Positions 6,867 through 17,330 of a DNA stretch of 55,457 bases are shown piece by piece (the stretch's first letter is position 1; every line of letters begins with the position of its first letter). The notes under the pieces were generated by a model. That model was not told the DNA's origin, did not search any database, and was given only the letters and a program-made list of their open reading frames with translations. A program made the position numbers and the translations under genes. The stretch spans positions 1 through 55,457 of the forward strand of contig JAUYGZ010000020.1 of NCBI GenBank assembly GCA_030690415.1, in the 5' to 3' direction. The DNA comes from a bacterium. GTDB taxonomy: Bacteria; Patescibacteriota; Gracilibacteria; JAUYGZ01.

Positions 6867-9800
6867 TTACATCGGACGTCCATCGGGAGAATTATCCGGA
6901 GTTTGTGGGGTGAGGTAACGTGAAAAAATATCATCCAGATCATACTGCATGAGGGTACCAATCTGGTTTTCGTAAGTATAATTTTCTGAAATATAAATCT
7001 TCTTAATGGTGTCTTCCCAGTTGTCCTGAAGCTGCTGAAGGACGTGTAGCTCCAGATGGGCAAGCTGGTATTGGTAAATGGAGTTCTTGACACTGTCTTT
7101 ATTGTAAACTGCATTCACCTCATTCATTTCTTTGAAGATGAAGTCCAGAGCCTTTTTATTTTGAGGAACCTCAAAATATTGTCTTTTTGCAGATTCCCTT
7201 AGTCGCTGAATTTTTTCAGACCCATTTTCCCATTGCTCAAGAATACGATTTTCGTACAAAACAGCGTCAAAGCTTTTTGTTACCTTTTGAGTCGCGTCCA
7301 TTGCCTCCTTTAAGACATTCCCGGAAACAGTCTGCCCCACCCTACCGTTTAATTTGAGTAAGAGGTTGGATATCATTTCACCAATCTCAAAAATATTCTT
7401 TGCGAATTCTCCAACACTGGTGAGCGCAGCTCCTGTCCATTGCCTCTCCGGAAATACTTGCGATCTCAATTGTTTTTCCCAATGCGTATCTCCTCCTGTG
7501 ACATACTGATCCGTTTCACTGGTCAACCCTGTTGACCTGGCAGAAGCATTTCGATCTAGACTTCCTACATTTCTTTCTTCCTGTGTTGGAAATGAGGCCT
7601 CATTGAAAGTATTACCTTCGAGCTGATCCAGGATGAGCTGATATTGCTCCAAATCCTGGAGAATATACCGCAGTGTCATGAGATCTTCCTCAACAACTGT
7701 ATGAGATTCGTTTGGGCTCATAAGATGAGCCATTGGGCTTGCGTGAAGGTCCAGGCTTGAATATCGGGACAACGCCCACCATTCGAAGTGGTGAGTCTGA
7801 AGATCCTGGACACTGAGTTTTTCCCAATCCTTCTTCTGAGTCAGCAGCGCGATCTGCCTGATCACGGAAATACTCAGGGGAGGATTGTTTAACAGCGCAA
7901 GACCCTTTTCCCGTTGATCCGGAGTGAGAGAAAGGTACCGTGAAAGATCCTGAACTCCGCTACTCATGATTTTTTCGAACCGGTAATAAAAATCTCTCAT
8001 CTGCTCCTGGTTCTTTCCTTCGAAGTATCCGAATGCCGTTTCAAAATCAGCGGAATTCATGATCCCCTCTACCTTATTCTTTTTACTCGAAAGACTTCCC
8101 TGAAGCATCGTGTCGAACAACGCGTAGATGTCATCCAGCTCTCCGCCCTCATCGTCCAGGCTCACTTTTTGGTTCTTAAGCTCCTCCATTACACTGGTGT
8201 AGGACAGACACAGCATCGTCATCTCTTTTGCCATGATGAGACTTTCTTTCGTTTTGTCTGATGTTTTTTTCAGCTCATCCCGGGATTGATCAAGCGAAGC
8301 GCTCAATCTCTCATGATACTGAGCCGCGTCGAATCGAACCAGCTCCCCATGCTCTTCCCCCACTACCCCCCGATGCTCACTGAGCCAATGGGGGTAGGTG
8401 ATCTGGTCGTCTCTCATGGCGTGCTCGATGATCTGCAGATCCACATTTTCCAGGGTTGGAACACTTCCCGGAGCCTTTGTATTGATCCCATTGTCAGTAC
8501 ATCCATAGACCAGCCCCCTGTGAATAATCATCGACATCTGTCTCATGTAATGCTCCCGATAGAGTTCCTTGTATCCTGAGTCAGGGAATTGAAGCAAATA
8601 AGCTTGCAATTCGGCTTCCTTTTTTTCCATGAACCTTCCGACCCCGGGAGTGTTCTTAAACAATTCTCCGCTGCTGAAGCGATTGAGCTGGCTATCGACC
8701 TCCTGATCAATTTTTTTCCAGTCGTCGATTCCATTCACTGCAGCATTGTCGAACCAAACGTAGCTGAGAAAGCTGTCGTCAACAGCCGCCTTATTGAGAA
8801 AGGCTATCAGGTAGAGTTGTTTCATTTTACTGACCTGCTCTCGTAGCTCGAAGACCTGCTGAAGCTCTGAAGCGTTTTCTGCTCCCTGGATCTTCAGGAC
8901 CAGCTCAATCATTTTTCCGATATTTGCCCTCATCCTGCCGCCAAACGAATTTTTGTGCGGGCCGGTGATCCCGTGTTCCGGATCATAAATATAGTCGTTG
9001 AGCTCATCGAGGTCTCCCACCATTCCCCAGACCGACCTGTCCAGTGCTTTGTACCGGTCTTGTTCCAGTTTCCCTGAATCATACAATTGTTTCAGTCGGG
9101 CTCTTAACAGATCTTTCGCGGTCTTCAGCACTTCATCCTGTCTTGTCTTCTCCAGTTCCGTGTTTTCAAGGGTTGCTTTCAGGTCGTTGTCGAATTCAAG
9201 CCCATCGAATTGGACAGGATTATCAATATTAATATCAGAGTTCTCATTTTTGAGAAACCATGGTATCTTCCCGTCCGGCAAAGGCCCGATCTGCCAGGCG
9301 TGGATTTCTTCTCCAACCAATTTATAGGCGAAGAGGCCGATGTTACTGAAGCCAGCGAGATACCCCTCCTTGATGAGTTCCGGCGGTAGGATGACATATC
9401 CGGCTTCCACCTCTGAAAGCTGCTTAGAGCCCCCTTCCAGGATTTCCCTGAGTTTTTTTCTAAACTGGCCTCTTTTTCCCCCTATATCGGATCCCGAAAG
9501 CATTTCTTGTTGTTCTCTGAGAAAGGCGGCATAATCCTCCCCAATATTCGCTATACCTTTGTTCGATTCCTCATCGTTGGGGATATAGAATTTGTCATCT
9601 TCTCGTTCGAACATTCGAGGTGACATCTTTTCACAGACTTCAGCCAGGAATTCAATGATGAGAGGATTATCCTCCCAGGAAGGGACCCTTTTGCCCTCGT
9701 ACCAGTCTATAAGCAGTTGCTCCCGTTGTGTTGGAGATGCTGGAGCCTCAAGAATAGGCGCATCATATCCCTCTTTTCTTACGAGAATATTTCCACGAAT

Positions 9801-12800
9801 GAGTTCATCCACTACCCATTTGCTAAACGTGAAATCAGGAGCCATGTCTCCAAAAATTCCAATGTTCACGATTTTCCACTCCTTTCCATCGAAATAAATT
9901 CCCTGGTCCAAGGCTTTATCAGGTGAAAAATACTGCTGAATCAGAGCCTTCTCCATGGGCCCTCGGTAACCAAGCGCCCTGGCAAACGAGTAAAGTCCCT
10001 GAGTTTCCTGCTGTTGTGAGGCATTGAAGTTGAGCTCAATTTCACTGTCACTGATGGCGTATTGAACCAGTCCTGCTTCATCTTTTCCAAACACAATCCC
10101 TTGGCTCCGTTCTTTTGAAAGACTCCGAACCCATTCATGCACCCGTTCTTCATCAAGCTTGTCCATCATGATCACCGGCTGATACGGTACTCCGTACACG
10201 GCCTCGTAGTAGCGGAAGCAGAAGGCGAAGCAGTCATTGAATGCAGCACTTACTTCAGGAGCAAGTCCTCTCACCGGCTGCCCTGCAAACTGTTGTTCCA
10301 ATGCCAGCAGGGTGTACATCTCGTCCATGCGGGATTCGAGAGCGTGGCGGGTGGAGGTGGCTTCAACCTGTTCTTTTTTTTCGGAACCGGGAGCTTCAAA
10401 AAGGGAACCGGAGAGAGGAAAGGCAGAGATGAGACCGGCGTAGTTTTCTTGTTCTTCAGCGCTCGCCAATTCTAAAAATTCTTTCGGCTCTTTATGGTTT
10501 CGCTCGATCAGTTTTTGTATTCCTTCCGCGCGGGCGTGGCCGGTTTTGTCGAGGGCTGAATATTGGTTCAAGTTGAATTCAGTCGCCTGTTGAAAATATT
10601 CTTTCTGGAACTCAGATACCAGCGTTTCGTGCTCAACTTCGAGTGGATCCTCTTCGTCCGCATACTCCTGAAAGGCTCTATAGAATTCGCTTGTTTTCTG
10701 AACTGCTTCGTCGGGAGAAGCAAGCTTTTTGAGTTCTTCAACTTCCCTGCTCAGCTGAGCCTTATCCTTTTTGATCAACGCGACAAGGCGGGCCTGCGTG
10801 AGCAGATGGTTGACTTCAATCGGGCTCTTGGGATCAAACTCAGGCTTCGCACTCTCAATAAAATCCAGCTCTTGTCTGATCATTTGAGCTGCTTCTGATT
10901 TTTTCTCTTCCAATGTATTAGTGTCATAAATTTCATCCATGAGAGATTTTCCTTCCTCCATCTTCTCCACGCCCCAGGATTGCAAAAGTAATGCGGTAAA
11001 ATAGTACTTTCTGAGTTCTTTATTATTGAGAAGGGTAACTCCATCAGGGGCATATTCAATTCCGGGAATCCAGCTCAGATTTTTCCCAATCCAGTCTCCA
11101 TCTGACACCCCGTGCTCCATGCAAACCAGCTTAATAAGGTTTTCACGACTGCGCTCGGTAGCCCAGGCCTGCGGGGATCGAGTACGTCGTTCAGCCGCTT
11201 CAGAAGCGGTGTTCCCGAGGCTCTCATAAAGCAATTGGAGCGCTACGAGAGGGAGCGCACCCGGGATTGTTACTCCTTTCCAGGCCATAAAAAGCCCCAT
11301 GCCAAGACTCACTCCGCTTTGAGCGTATCGCTTCGTCCAAATCCGTTCATTCAAGACTGCTATTCTTTTCGGATCTTCAACCTTCTCCATTTTACTCACC
11401 ATCTCTTCTATCTCATTGGCTTCATACTGATAGAATAAGACCACTGCGAACTCGACCGCTACCCCCACGGCGGTGAGTCTTCCCAACAACCTTGATTGTC
11501 TCGGAAGAGTCTCTTTCGCCGACTGCTTGAGCGTGGCGACCATTACCTGTCTTGTCGCGTCATCAGCGCAGGTAGCCAATTGTTTTTTGCAGCCTTTCAA
11601 AAACTTGTCCCACATTTTCGGCTGAAGCTTTACGGGCTCCAGGTCAGAAAGAATCTTGACGAGATCGTCGGCGTGTTCGGCATTCTGGCGCCCGAGGGCT
11701 AAAAGGGCTTCCCGTCCCTGCTTTGCGGCAAAGGCTTTGAACAGGGCTTTTCCTTCCGCGCTGAGAGCGTTTTCAAAAGTTCGTATGCCTTTCCAGATTT
11801 TGACCATGCGAGCCGTTTCCTTCCCTCTTGTCCAGGTCGAGGCATGCCAAACACTCCTGGGGGTTTCTAACTTAGTTAAGAACTTTTCCGCGTCTTCCAC
11901 GGAATTAATGTTGAGCTGCTTCATCGTTTCGGCAAGCTCGTCCAGCTGGGCGCGATAACCCTGGGCACCTTCCATCACCGCATGCTGGTATGTTCTTGCA
12001 GCTTGTTGCTGCTCTGACAGACTGCGTCGTAGATGCCACCATCTTTGCCTGAAGGCCGGTGTTTCCGCGAGTCTCGCGGCTTCGTGGAGCGGCGTACCCC
12101 CCTCCTTCAAGACTTTTCCCGCCGTCAATAAATCATCCGCCAACCGTATCCCACCTGCTTTTTCGATGTCCATCAGCTCTGAGGCGACCTTGAGACGGCT
12201 ATATTTTTCAGCCCCAAAAAACTTGCTGCCGACAGCATCGGCTATGCTCCCCGTATATCCCTCTTTCACCGCCTTCATGAGGCTTACTCCCAGCTTTCTG
12301 CTTCTCTCAGCATATACTACCGCCCCCAAGCCGAGTGATACCCAAAAAATTTCTCCTCCAAAGAGTGAAGAGAGTACTCTCTCCGCTGTCCCTGGAGCTG
12401 AAGCCACGAAACAATCCCACCACGTTTCCGGAGGCGTCCCTGGGGCGGCGTAATATTGAAGAAGAAAGGCTATTCTTTCATCACAGCGTTCCTTCACGGA
12501 CTCAGTACTGGTGGATTTTTTGAGCTCATTGAGCTTGTCGATAGCAAGGGTGAACGTAGAGATATCTTCTTTTGCCCATGCCTTTTGGCCTCTATCGATC
12601 TTATTCGCAAGGGTCACCGCAGCGAGGTAGCTTTCGCGGCATGTTTTTTCGAGAGATTCATGGGTTTCAAAAGCCGCGAGAGTATCACTGGATTCAGCTT
12701 CAAGCCCTTGCTTTGGCTGGTCAGGAAGTTTCCCTGGTTCCTCTTGTTCATCTTTTCCTTTTTCCCCCTTCCCCTGATGCTGCTTCAAAAACTCCTGTTC

Positions 12801-13217
12801 GTTCCAGTATTGGTATCCGATATAGCCTGCCGCCGCTGCTGAGACAGCCGTGAGCCCCCACTTCGCGCTACTACTGATTTTGTCCCGAAAAAACCAGGCT
12901 CCAATGGCTATGATCGCGGCTCCGGCCAGAATGATTTCTTTGTTCGCGTAGAGCTTGTCCTGCCATTCCGGGGTTTCCAGACGTTTTTCAAATTCCCCGA
13001 TCGCCTGTTCGGCAAGTTTTTTGAGTCCCTCATGATTCTTGGTATCCAGTTTTTTCAGCTCCTCCACCGCTTTCTTCATGGTTTCCGGCGTCGTGGCTTT
13101 TTTTTTCAGTTCTTCAATGAGCTGGATCGTTTGGACTTGCGTCTCGCTCAATGTCGGCACATCGATCTTCAATGCGGTGTATTCAGGTGTTTGTTTTGGT
13201 TTTTCTTGTGTGGCCAT
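6867..13217 (-). CDS. Giant coiled-coil membrane protein, function unknown (2,116 aa)
   Basis: The ATG at 13217 is preferred. A TTG at 13232 would overlap the upstream stop by 4 bp and adds only five residues. Features: a helical N-terminus (about 25-90), a two-helix membrane hairpin (about 94-109 and 119-137) like the one in the neighbouring 1,313-aa protein, a charged linker, a further hydrophobic segment near 285-305, then two more around residues 590-610 and 645-680. After that come more than 1,300 residues of mostly helical, charged sequence with no recognised enzyme motif. The N-terminus lacks the K-R-x-V-F-Q signature found in four neighbours. It sits 11 bp downstream of the 1,313-aa gene and is surely co-transcribed. 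A structural or surface/scaffold role is possible, but nothing in the sequence defines it. Confidence 0.85.
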   Translation of the reverse strand: MATQEKPKQTPEYTALKIDVPTLSETQVQTIQLIEELKKKATTPETMKKAVEELKKLDTKNHEGLKKLAEQAIGEFEKRLETPEWQDKLYANKEIILAGAAIIAIGAWFFRDKISSSAKWGLTAVSAAAAGYIGYQYWNEQEFLKQHQGKGEKGKDEQEEPGKLPDQPKQGLEAESSDTLAAFETHESLEKTCRESYLAAVTLANKIDRGQKAWAKEDISTFTLAIDKLNELKKSTSTESVKERCDERIAFLLQYYAAPGTPPETWWDCFVASAPGTAERVLSSLFGGEIFWVSLGLGAVVYAERSRKLGVSLMKAVKEGYTGSIADAVGSKFFGAEKYSRLKVASELMDIEKAGGIRLADDLLTAGKVLKEGGTPLHEAARLAETPAFRQRWWHLRRSLSEQQQAARTYQHAVMEGAQGYRAQLDELAETMKQLNINSVEDAEKFLTKLETPRSVWHASTWTRGKETARMVKIWKGIRTFENALSAEGKALFKAFAAKQGREALLALGRQNAEHADDLVKILSDLEPVKLQPKMWDKFLKGCKKQLATCADDATRQVMVATLKQSAKETLPRQSRLLGRLTAVGVAVEFAVVLFYQYEANEIEEMVSKMEKVEDPKRIAVLNERIWTKRYAQSGVSLGMGLFMAWKGVTIPGALPLVALQLLYESLGNTASEAAERRTRSPQAWATERSRENLIKLVCMEHGVSDGDWIGKNLSWIPGIEYAPDGVTLLNNKELRKYYFTALLLQSWGVEKMEEGKSLMDEIYDTNTLEEKKSEAAQMIRQELDFIESAKPEFDPKSPIEVNHLLTQARLVALIKKDKAQLSREVEELKKLASPDEAVQKTSEFYRAFQEYADEEDPLEVEHETLVSEFQKEYFQQATEFNLNQYSALDKTGHARAEGIQKLIERNHKEPKEFLELASAEEQENYAGLISAFPLSGSLFEAPGSEKKEQVEATSTRHALESRMDEMYTLLALEQQFAGQPVRGLAPEVSAAFNDCFAFCFRYYEAVYGVPYQPVIMMDKLDEERVHEWVRSLSKERSQGIVFGKDEAGLVQYAISDSEIELNFNASQQQETQGLYSFARALGYRGPMEKALIQQYFSPDKALDQGIYFDGKEWKIVNIGIFGDMAPDFTFSKWVVDELIRGNILVRKEGYDAPILEAPASPTQREQLLIDWYEGKRVPSWEDNPLIIEFLAEVCEKMSPRMFEREDDKFYIPNDEESNKGIANIGEDYAAFLREQQEMLSGSDIGGKRGQFRKKLREILEGGSKQLSEVEAGYVILPPELIKEGYLAGFSNIGLFAYKLVGEEIHAWQIGPLPDGKIPWFLKNENSDINIDNPVQFDGLEFDNDLKATLENTELEKTRQDEVLKTAKDLLRARLKQLYDSGKLEQDRYKALDRSVWGMVGDLDELNDYIYDPEHGITGPHKNSFGGRMRANIGKMIELVLKIQGAENASELQQVFELREQVSKMKQLYLIAFLNKAAVDDSFLSYVWFDNAAVNGIDDWKKIDQEVDSQLNRFSSGELFKNTPGVGRFMEKKEAELQAYLLQFPDSGYKELYREHYMRQMSMIIHRGLVYGCTDNGINTKAPGSVPTLENVDLQIIEHAMRDDQITYPHWLSEHRGVVGEEHGELVRFDAAQYHERLSASLDQSRDELKKTSDKTKESLIMAKEMTMLCLSYTSVMEELKNQKVSLDDEGGELDDIYALFDTMLQGSLSSKKNKVEGIMNSADFETAFGYFEGKNQEQMRDFYYRFEKIMSSGVQDLSRYLSLTPDQREKGLALLNNPPLSISVIRQIALLTQKKDWEKLSVQDLQTHHFEWWALSRYSSLDLHASPMAHLMSPNESHTVVEEDLMTLRYILQDLEQYQLILDQLEGNTFNEASFPTQEERNVGSLDRNASARSTGLTSETDQYVTGGDTHWEKQLRSQVFPERQWTGAALTSVGEFAKNIFEIGEMISNLLLKLNGRVGQTVSGNVLKEAMDATQKVTKSFDAVLYENRILEQWENGSEKIQRLRESAKRQYFEVPQNKKALDFIFKEMNEVNAVYNKDSVKNSIYQYQLAHLELHVLQQLQDNWEDTIKKIYISENYTYENQIGTLMQYDLDDIFSRYLTPQTPDNSPDGRPM

Positions 13218-13228
13218 GGCAGACTTTA

Positions 13229-16200
13229 TCAAGCGGCTGGAGAAGCTGCTGGGGTTTCTTTTTGTTTGAGATACTTCACAAACCCGTCGTAAACTTTTTC
13301 GGGAAGTTCGTAGAGAGAAATGCTGGCGTAATCGTTCAGGTCTTGTTCTGGTTTCTCCATCTTTCCATTTTTCACTGAAACAGAGAAAGCATCGATGGAT
13401 GGCGGAAGTGCAGGGCTTCCTGTATCAACCAAAAATCGGTTGTACTTGGCGATGTAAACATATCTGAGTCCATCTATCTTCGTCTCATAATAATAGCTAT
13501 TCTGTACCCAGTTGACGGGTTCTGTGGGTATGAAGTCAAATCCATCTCCGTTTTTTTTTGTGATGGTTCTTGCAGTGTCATACCAGCGACCTCCCACGAA
13601 AATTTCCTCACCGTAGCTACCGGGTGGTGTTTTTTCCTTCTGAATGCGGTGCAATTTCCCATCATTTGTTCCTTTGAAAAAGAGACCGGAAAAAAGGAGA
13701 TCATCGAGAGTCGTTCCACTGGGCAGGTTGAAACTCTTGATGAAGTCAGCTTCTTTTCCGTTTGTGAATCCTGCAGCTCCGATATCCAGGCTCCCATAGT
13801 CTTTTGCCAATTGTACAAGGAGAGCGCTTTTTTCGGCTTGTTCAAGTTTTCGCGGGTTTTGATTCATCTGGTTCTCGAGAACAGTGCTCATCGCTCTTTC
13901 GAGGTAGTAATGGATGATATTCCTCTTCCCTTTTTCCGGATCGCTGATGTTTTCCTTTTGTTTTTGATGGATGTAGTCATTGATTTGCTCGAGGCTGATT
14001 GTCGCTCCATCCTCAACTTTGAGATCAGTCTTAAGTTTTGCCAGGGCTTCCCCCTCTGGCATGCCACCGTACCCACCCGTGATAAAGTGGACATAAGCCG
14101 CTGACTGCTTGATGTATTCATCCAGGCGTCCTTTTATTATGGGATCCTTTTCCTCCTTTGCCGCCTGGCTGCAGAGTAAATAAAATTTCACGATCTCGTC
14201 ATATTTTCCGAGGCTGTTGAAGAAGTATCGAATTTCGGGATCCAGGGTCGCATCCGCGGCTTCCTGCTTCTGGAACTGATAGAGCTGGGCAGCGTCGGCC
14301 ATTTTTTTCAGTGCATTTCCCAAAAGAGGTTTGATCTTTGTGTACTCCAAAGTTTCACTTGCGGCATACGCCATGGTGTGGAGTTGGTTCTCATATGTGC
14401 CGTTGGTCAATGTGCTGTCTTTAGCCTCTTTTCTCTTCTGGGTCTCGACGCAAACTTCCGCAAGCACTATGGCATTATTTAATATGTCAAGATGGCTATC
14501 TTCTTCACCCTCAGCAGCAACTAAACGGTCGAACGGATATCCTTCTTTCCCTCCTGTAAAGCTGTTGTAGGCCCTTATCATAATTTCCAGCCCCTTGATT
14601 ATCTCCGGCTCCGTGAATCCCCTCAGCTCCATTTCCTGTTGGCCGATGGACTTCATGATTTTTACCCTCATCTCTTTTCGGACATTTTTTTCCGGTTCAT
14701 TTTCGCGGTTATTTGGATCGCCCACGACATATTCTCTAAGAGCCTTTCCGAGATCATTGTCCTGAGCTGCTATCGGCCCGAGTATTTCTTCAGTCGCCCA
14801 GGTGAGTGCTCCCCGTTCATTTCTGTCCGCGTAGAGGGGAAGGAGATGCATGAGTTTATCGACGGGGACCTTGTCCGTGGGAAGATCTTTAAGATCAGCC
14901 AGGATGGATGCATTGTCCGCCCACTTTGCCCCACGAACCCTCGCTTCATCGATCGCTGCCATTATGGCTACGTGCCATATTGCCTTACCAGTTAGTTCAA
15001 ATGGTCCCTTTGTCGTTGCCATCGCTGTTGCCATCCTCGTCCCCCTCCAGAGCTCCAGTGCTCCACCAGTAACATTGATCCCCAGCGATGCGAAGCGGTA
15101 TCCGATCGATTCTGTACTCGTTTCCCTGGGCCGGTTACTGAGCATTTTGTAATCCTGTAGAGCAACTGATGCTGCCCTGTAACCGAAGTACACCCCGATC
15201 CCCAAACCAATGGCACCTTTCGCGACTCCAGGTCCGCCATATTTATCTAAAAAAGCGCTAATTCTCCCTTGTGAAGGATTGGTCATTAGATTGTCAAACC
15301 CTTTAAGGATTTTCCATGGCAGCACTACTGCCGAGGTCCCGATAGAAAGGATACCTCCAAGTCCGATGAGCTGATAAGCGGCCATGGTCGCAAGACCTCC
15401 CACCATGAGTTGGTCGAAAAGATCCGGGTAGAGGAGTTCTTTTGGAATTTTCAAGCTCTGGTGAAAGATCACCTCCATCCCCATGTGCTTGTCGTAGAGA
15501 GTGTTGAGAGCCTGTTTTTTTCCTGTGCCTTCTTTGAGAAAGGTGTTTTTGGAGGCTGTGAAATCATTTTCAAGATCGTTGATCAGCTCTGCCGTCCCCT
15601 GCTGCTTGCCCAGCATATCAGTATAATTCTGTGAAAAGGCCTTGCAGTTGTCGAGTACCAGGTTGAGCCCTGCAAGGCGGGCCTGAAGAGCTTCTTTGTC
15701 AGTAGCACTCATTGTTGTGTCTGCTTCCAACGCCTTCAGTTTCGCATGCTCATCCTTCACTTCTACCTCTCTCGTCACAAGAAAGGTGAGGGTTCGCCCA
15801 AAGCGCCCCAATACATCGGTCTGGACTTTTTTCATGTAGTCCAACCTGGTGAGCGTCTTCTCTGTTCTGTTTTCGACGACTGCCCTGATAGGATTTTCAC
15901 GATTATTAGCTCCGGCTGGTAATTGATCATTGGTAATCTGCTGCTCCAAAAACCATCTCTCTGTAATAATGTCGTGAATTTCCGGTGGGACTTCATTCGC
16001 AAAAGCTTCGTTGAGGGAAACTTCTTCAAGCTTTTTCACTATTCCGTCTAACAAATCCTGACTGGGGGAAGGACTCTGTAGTTCTGTTTTGATTGCATCA
16101 AGCTGTTCCTGAACAAGTTTGGATGATTTCGGTTCTGTCTTCTCCATTCTGTCGATTGTTCTCAAAATCTGAACTTTTATTTCGGCCTGTCCGTTGATCT

Positions 16201-17170
16201 CCGCTTCTTTCTCATAGGAGCTCATATAGATCGTCGATTTCCCTGATTTATAATCCCTCAAAAGGCTGATCAGGTTTTGATACTCGACGGCGTATTCAAT
16301 CCCGGGATCGCGAAGATCCATAGACCGCTCCGCTGCTTCCGCCTGCTGGTATTGGGTCAAGCCAGGCACTGATCTTTCGTACCAGCTGCTCACCTTCGCG
16401 GCATATTTTCCGATTTCCGTGTCCCCGGCGATTCGGTGAATGGCTTCCGCTGCTAGACCCACTCCCGCAAATCCCGCTCCCACTTTGGCGGTCGTCCAGG
16501 CGGTTGATTTCATGCTTTCCCATAAGCTCCCTGATGTAAACCAGCGGTAGAGGAGGAGCCCTCCGACAGCCGCGCCAGCGATGAGGGTGAACTGGGCATT
16601 TTCTTTGGTAAATTTTGGTCCTCCCTTGACCAGCCCCGCTGCCTCGGTTTCAATTCGCTTTTGAACGTTATCGAGATCTTCAAGAGTCACACCACGTTCT
16701 TCTTGTTTTATTGACCGAATCCTCTCCACCAGCCTCTTCTTATGCTCCATCGCCTTCTCCTTCGGCGACATGGTTTTGCTGTATCCCATCACGTCATCCA
16801 TCGTGCCCCGGGTCCACTCCGTCACCTGATCCAAAACCCCTGCCGCCTTTTCGCCAATTCCTTTTTCTTCTCCCTGAGGAATACTTACCTCCGCCTTGGG
16901 GGCAATCGCCTCCGTGTGACTTCTGTAAAAGTCTTCGAGCGTCGTATCGATCTCAAGTTTATCAAGAAGTTGCTTTTCAAGTCCGGCTGTTCTTTCTGCA
17001 TCGTTTTCCAGCTTCCACATCAGCTCCCTCACGGTCATGTCCTCAAGAGCTTTATTAGCAGCAGGCTCTGCTTCAACCGTTTCCGATTTTTCAGGAGCAG
17101 ATGTTGGATTCTGAAACACCAGCCTCTTCTCTCCGATAGCGTCGTCCGATTTTTTACAGGGGAATTGCAT
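13229..17170 (-). CDS. Giant membrane/coiled-coil protein with KR-x-VFQ N-terminus (1,313 aa)
   Basis: Start placed at the ATG at 17170, because the longer frame to 17251 runs into a duplicated non-coding leader element. The N-terminus reads MQFPCKKSDD followed by GEKRLVFQ (13-20), matching signatures in the 385-, 488- and 145-aa proteins of the cluster. Residues about 40-190 are charged helices. A two-helix membrane hairpin lies at about 194-210 and 222-243, aligned in character with the 2,116-aa protein. A second hydrophobic block is rich in Gly/Ala (around 600-730). The C-terminal 250 residues look more beta-rich (GGRWYDTAR, then YYYETKIDGLRYVYIAKYN). No known family recognised. It lies upstream of the 2,116-aa gene by 11 bp and probably forms a two-subunit unit with it. 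Confidence 0.85.
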   Translation of the reverse strand: MQFPCKKSDDAIGEKRLVFQNPTSAPEKSETVEAEPAANKALEDMTVRELMWKLENDAERTAGLEKQLLDKLEIDTTLEDFYRSHTEAIAPKAEVSIPQGEEKGIGEKAAGVLDQVTEWTRGTMDDVMGYSKTMSPKEKAMEHKKRLVERIRSIKQEERGVTLEDLDNVQKRIETEAAGLVKGGPKFTKENAQFTLIAGAAVGGLLLYRWFTSGSLWESMKSTAWTTAKVGAGFAGVGLAAEAIHRIAGDTEIGKYAAKVSSWYERSVPGLTQYQQAEAAERSMDLRDPGIEYAVEYQNLISLLRDYKSGKSTIYMSSYEKEAEINGQAEIKVQILRTIDRMEKTEPKSSKLVQEQLDAIKTELQSPSPSQDLLDGIVKKLEEVSLNEAFANEVPPEIHDIITERWFLEQQITNDQLPAGANNRENPIRAVVENRTEKTLTRLDYMKKVQTDVLGRFGRTLTFLVTREVEVKDEHAKLKALEADTTMSATDKEALQARLAGLNLVLDNCKAFSQNYTDMLGKQQGTAELINDLENDFTASKNTFLKEGTGKKQALNTLYDKHMGMEVIFHQSLKIPKELLYPDLFDQLMVGGLATMAAYQLIGLGGILSIGTSAVVLPWKILKGFDNLMTNPSQGRISAFLDKYGGPGVAKGAIGLGIGVYFGYRAASVALQDYKMLSNRPRETSTESIGYRFASLGINVTGGALELWRGTRMATAMATTKGPFELTGKAIWHVAIMAAIDEARVRGAKWADNASILADLKDLPTDKVPVDKLMHLLPLYADRNERGALTWATEEILGPIAAQDNDLGKALREYVVGDPNNRENEPEKNVRKEMRVKIMKSIGQQEMELRGFTEPEIIKGLEIMIRAYNSFTGGKEGYPFDRLVAAEGEEDSHLDILNNAIVLAEVCVETQKRKEAKDSTLTNGTYENQLHTMAYAASETLEYTKIKPLLGNALKKMADAAQLYQFQKQEAADATLDPEIRYFFNSLGKYDEIVKFYLLCSQAAKEEKDPIIKGRLDEYIKQSAAYVHFITGGYGGMPEGEALAKLKTDLKVEDGATISLEQINDYIHQKQKENISDPEKGKRNIIHYYLERAMSTVLENQMNQNPRKLEQAEKSALLVQLAKDYGSLDIGAAGFTNGKEADFIKSFNLPSGTTLDDLLFSGLFFKGTNDGKLHRIQKEKTPPGSYGEEIFVGGRWYDTARTITKKNGDGFDFIPTEPVNWVQNSYYYETKIDGLRYVYIAKYNRFLVDTGSPALPPSIDAFSVSVKNGKMEKPEQDLNDYASISLYELPEKVYDGFVKYLKQKETPAASPAA

Positions 17171-17203
17171 TGGATTTTGATTTATTTTTGTTGATATAAG
17201 TAT

Positions 17204-17315
17204 CTGGGGGTTTGGGGGTAAAACTGGTCTCTCGGATGATATAGGGTACAAGGTATGCGATCCGCCGCGGCGGATTTCCCCCCAATGGTTTTGGTCCTTT
17301 TGCCATCAAAAGGAC
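17204..17315 (-). promoter_or_regulatory. Structured leader element, copy A
   Basis: 112 bp almost identical to 18018-18130. In the mRNA sense it contains a 9-bp hairpin GTCCTTTTG-ATGG-CAAAAGGAC, the 16-nt perfect palindrome ATCCGCCGCGGCGGAT, and G-rich/C-rich tracts that can pair. The element ends 33 nt upstream of the 1,313-aa start codon. Candidates are a cis-regulatory RNA, a small RNA, or a mobile repeat. Confidence 0.65.
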
Positions 17316-17330
17316 GAAAGAGAAAAAAAC

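Noticed and set aside
17171-17251. N-terminal extension of the 1,313-aa protein
   Set aside because: It runs into the duplicated leader element A, and the conserved signature begins at the ATG at 17170.
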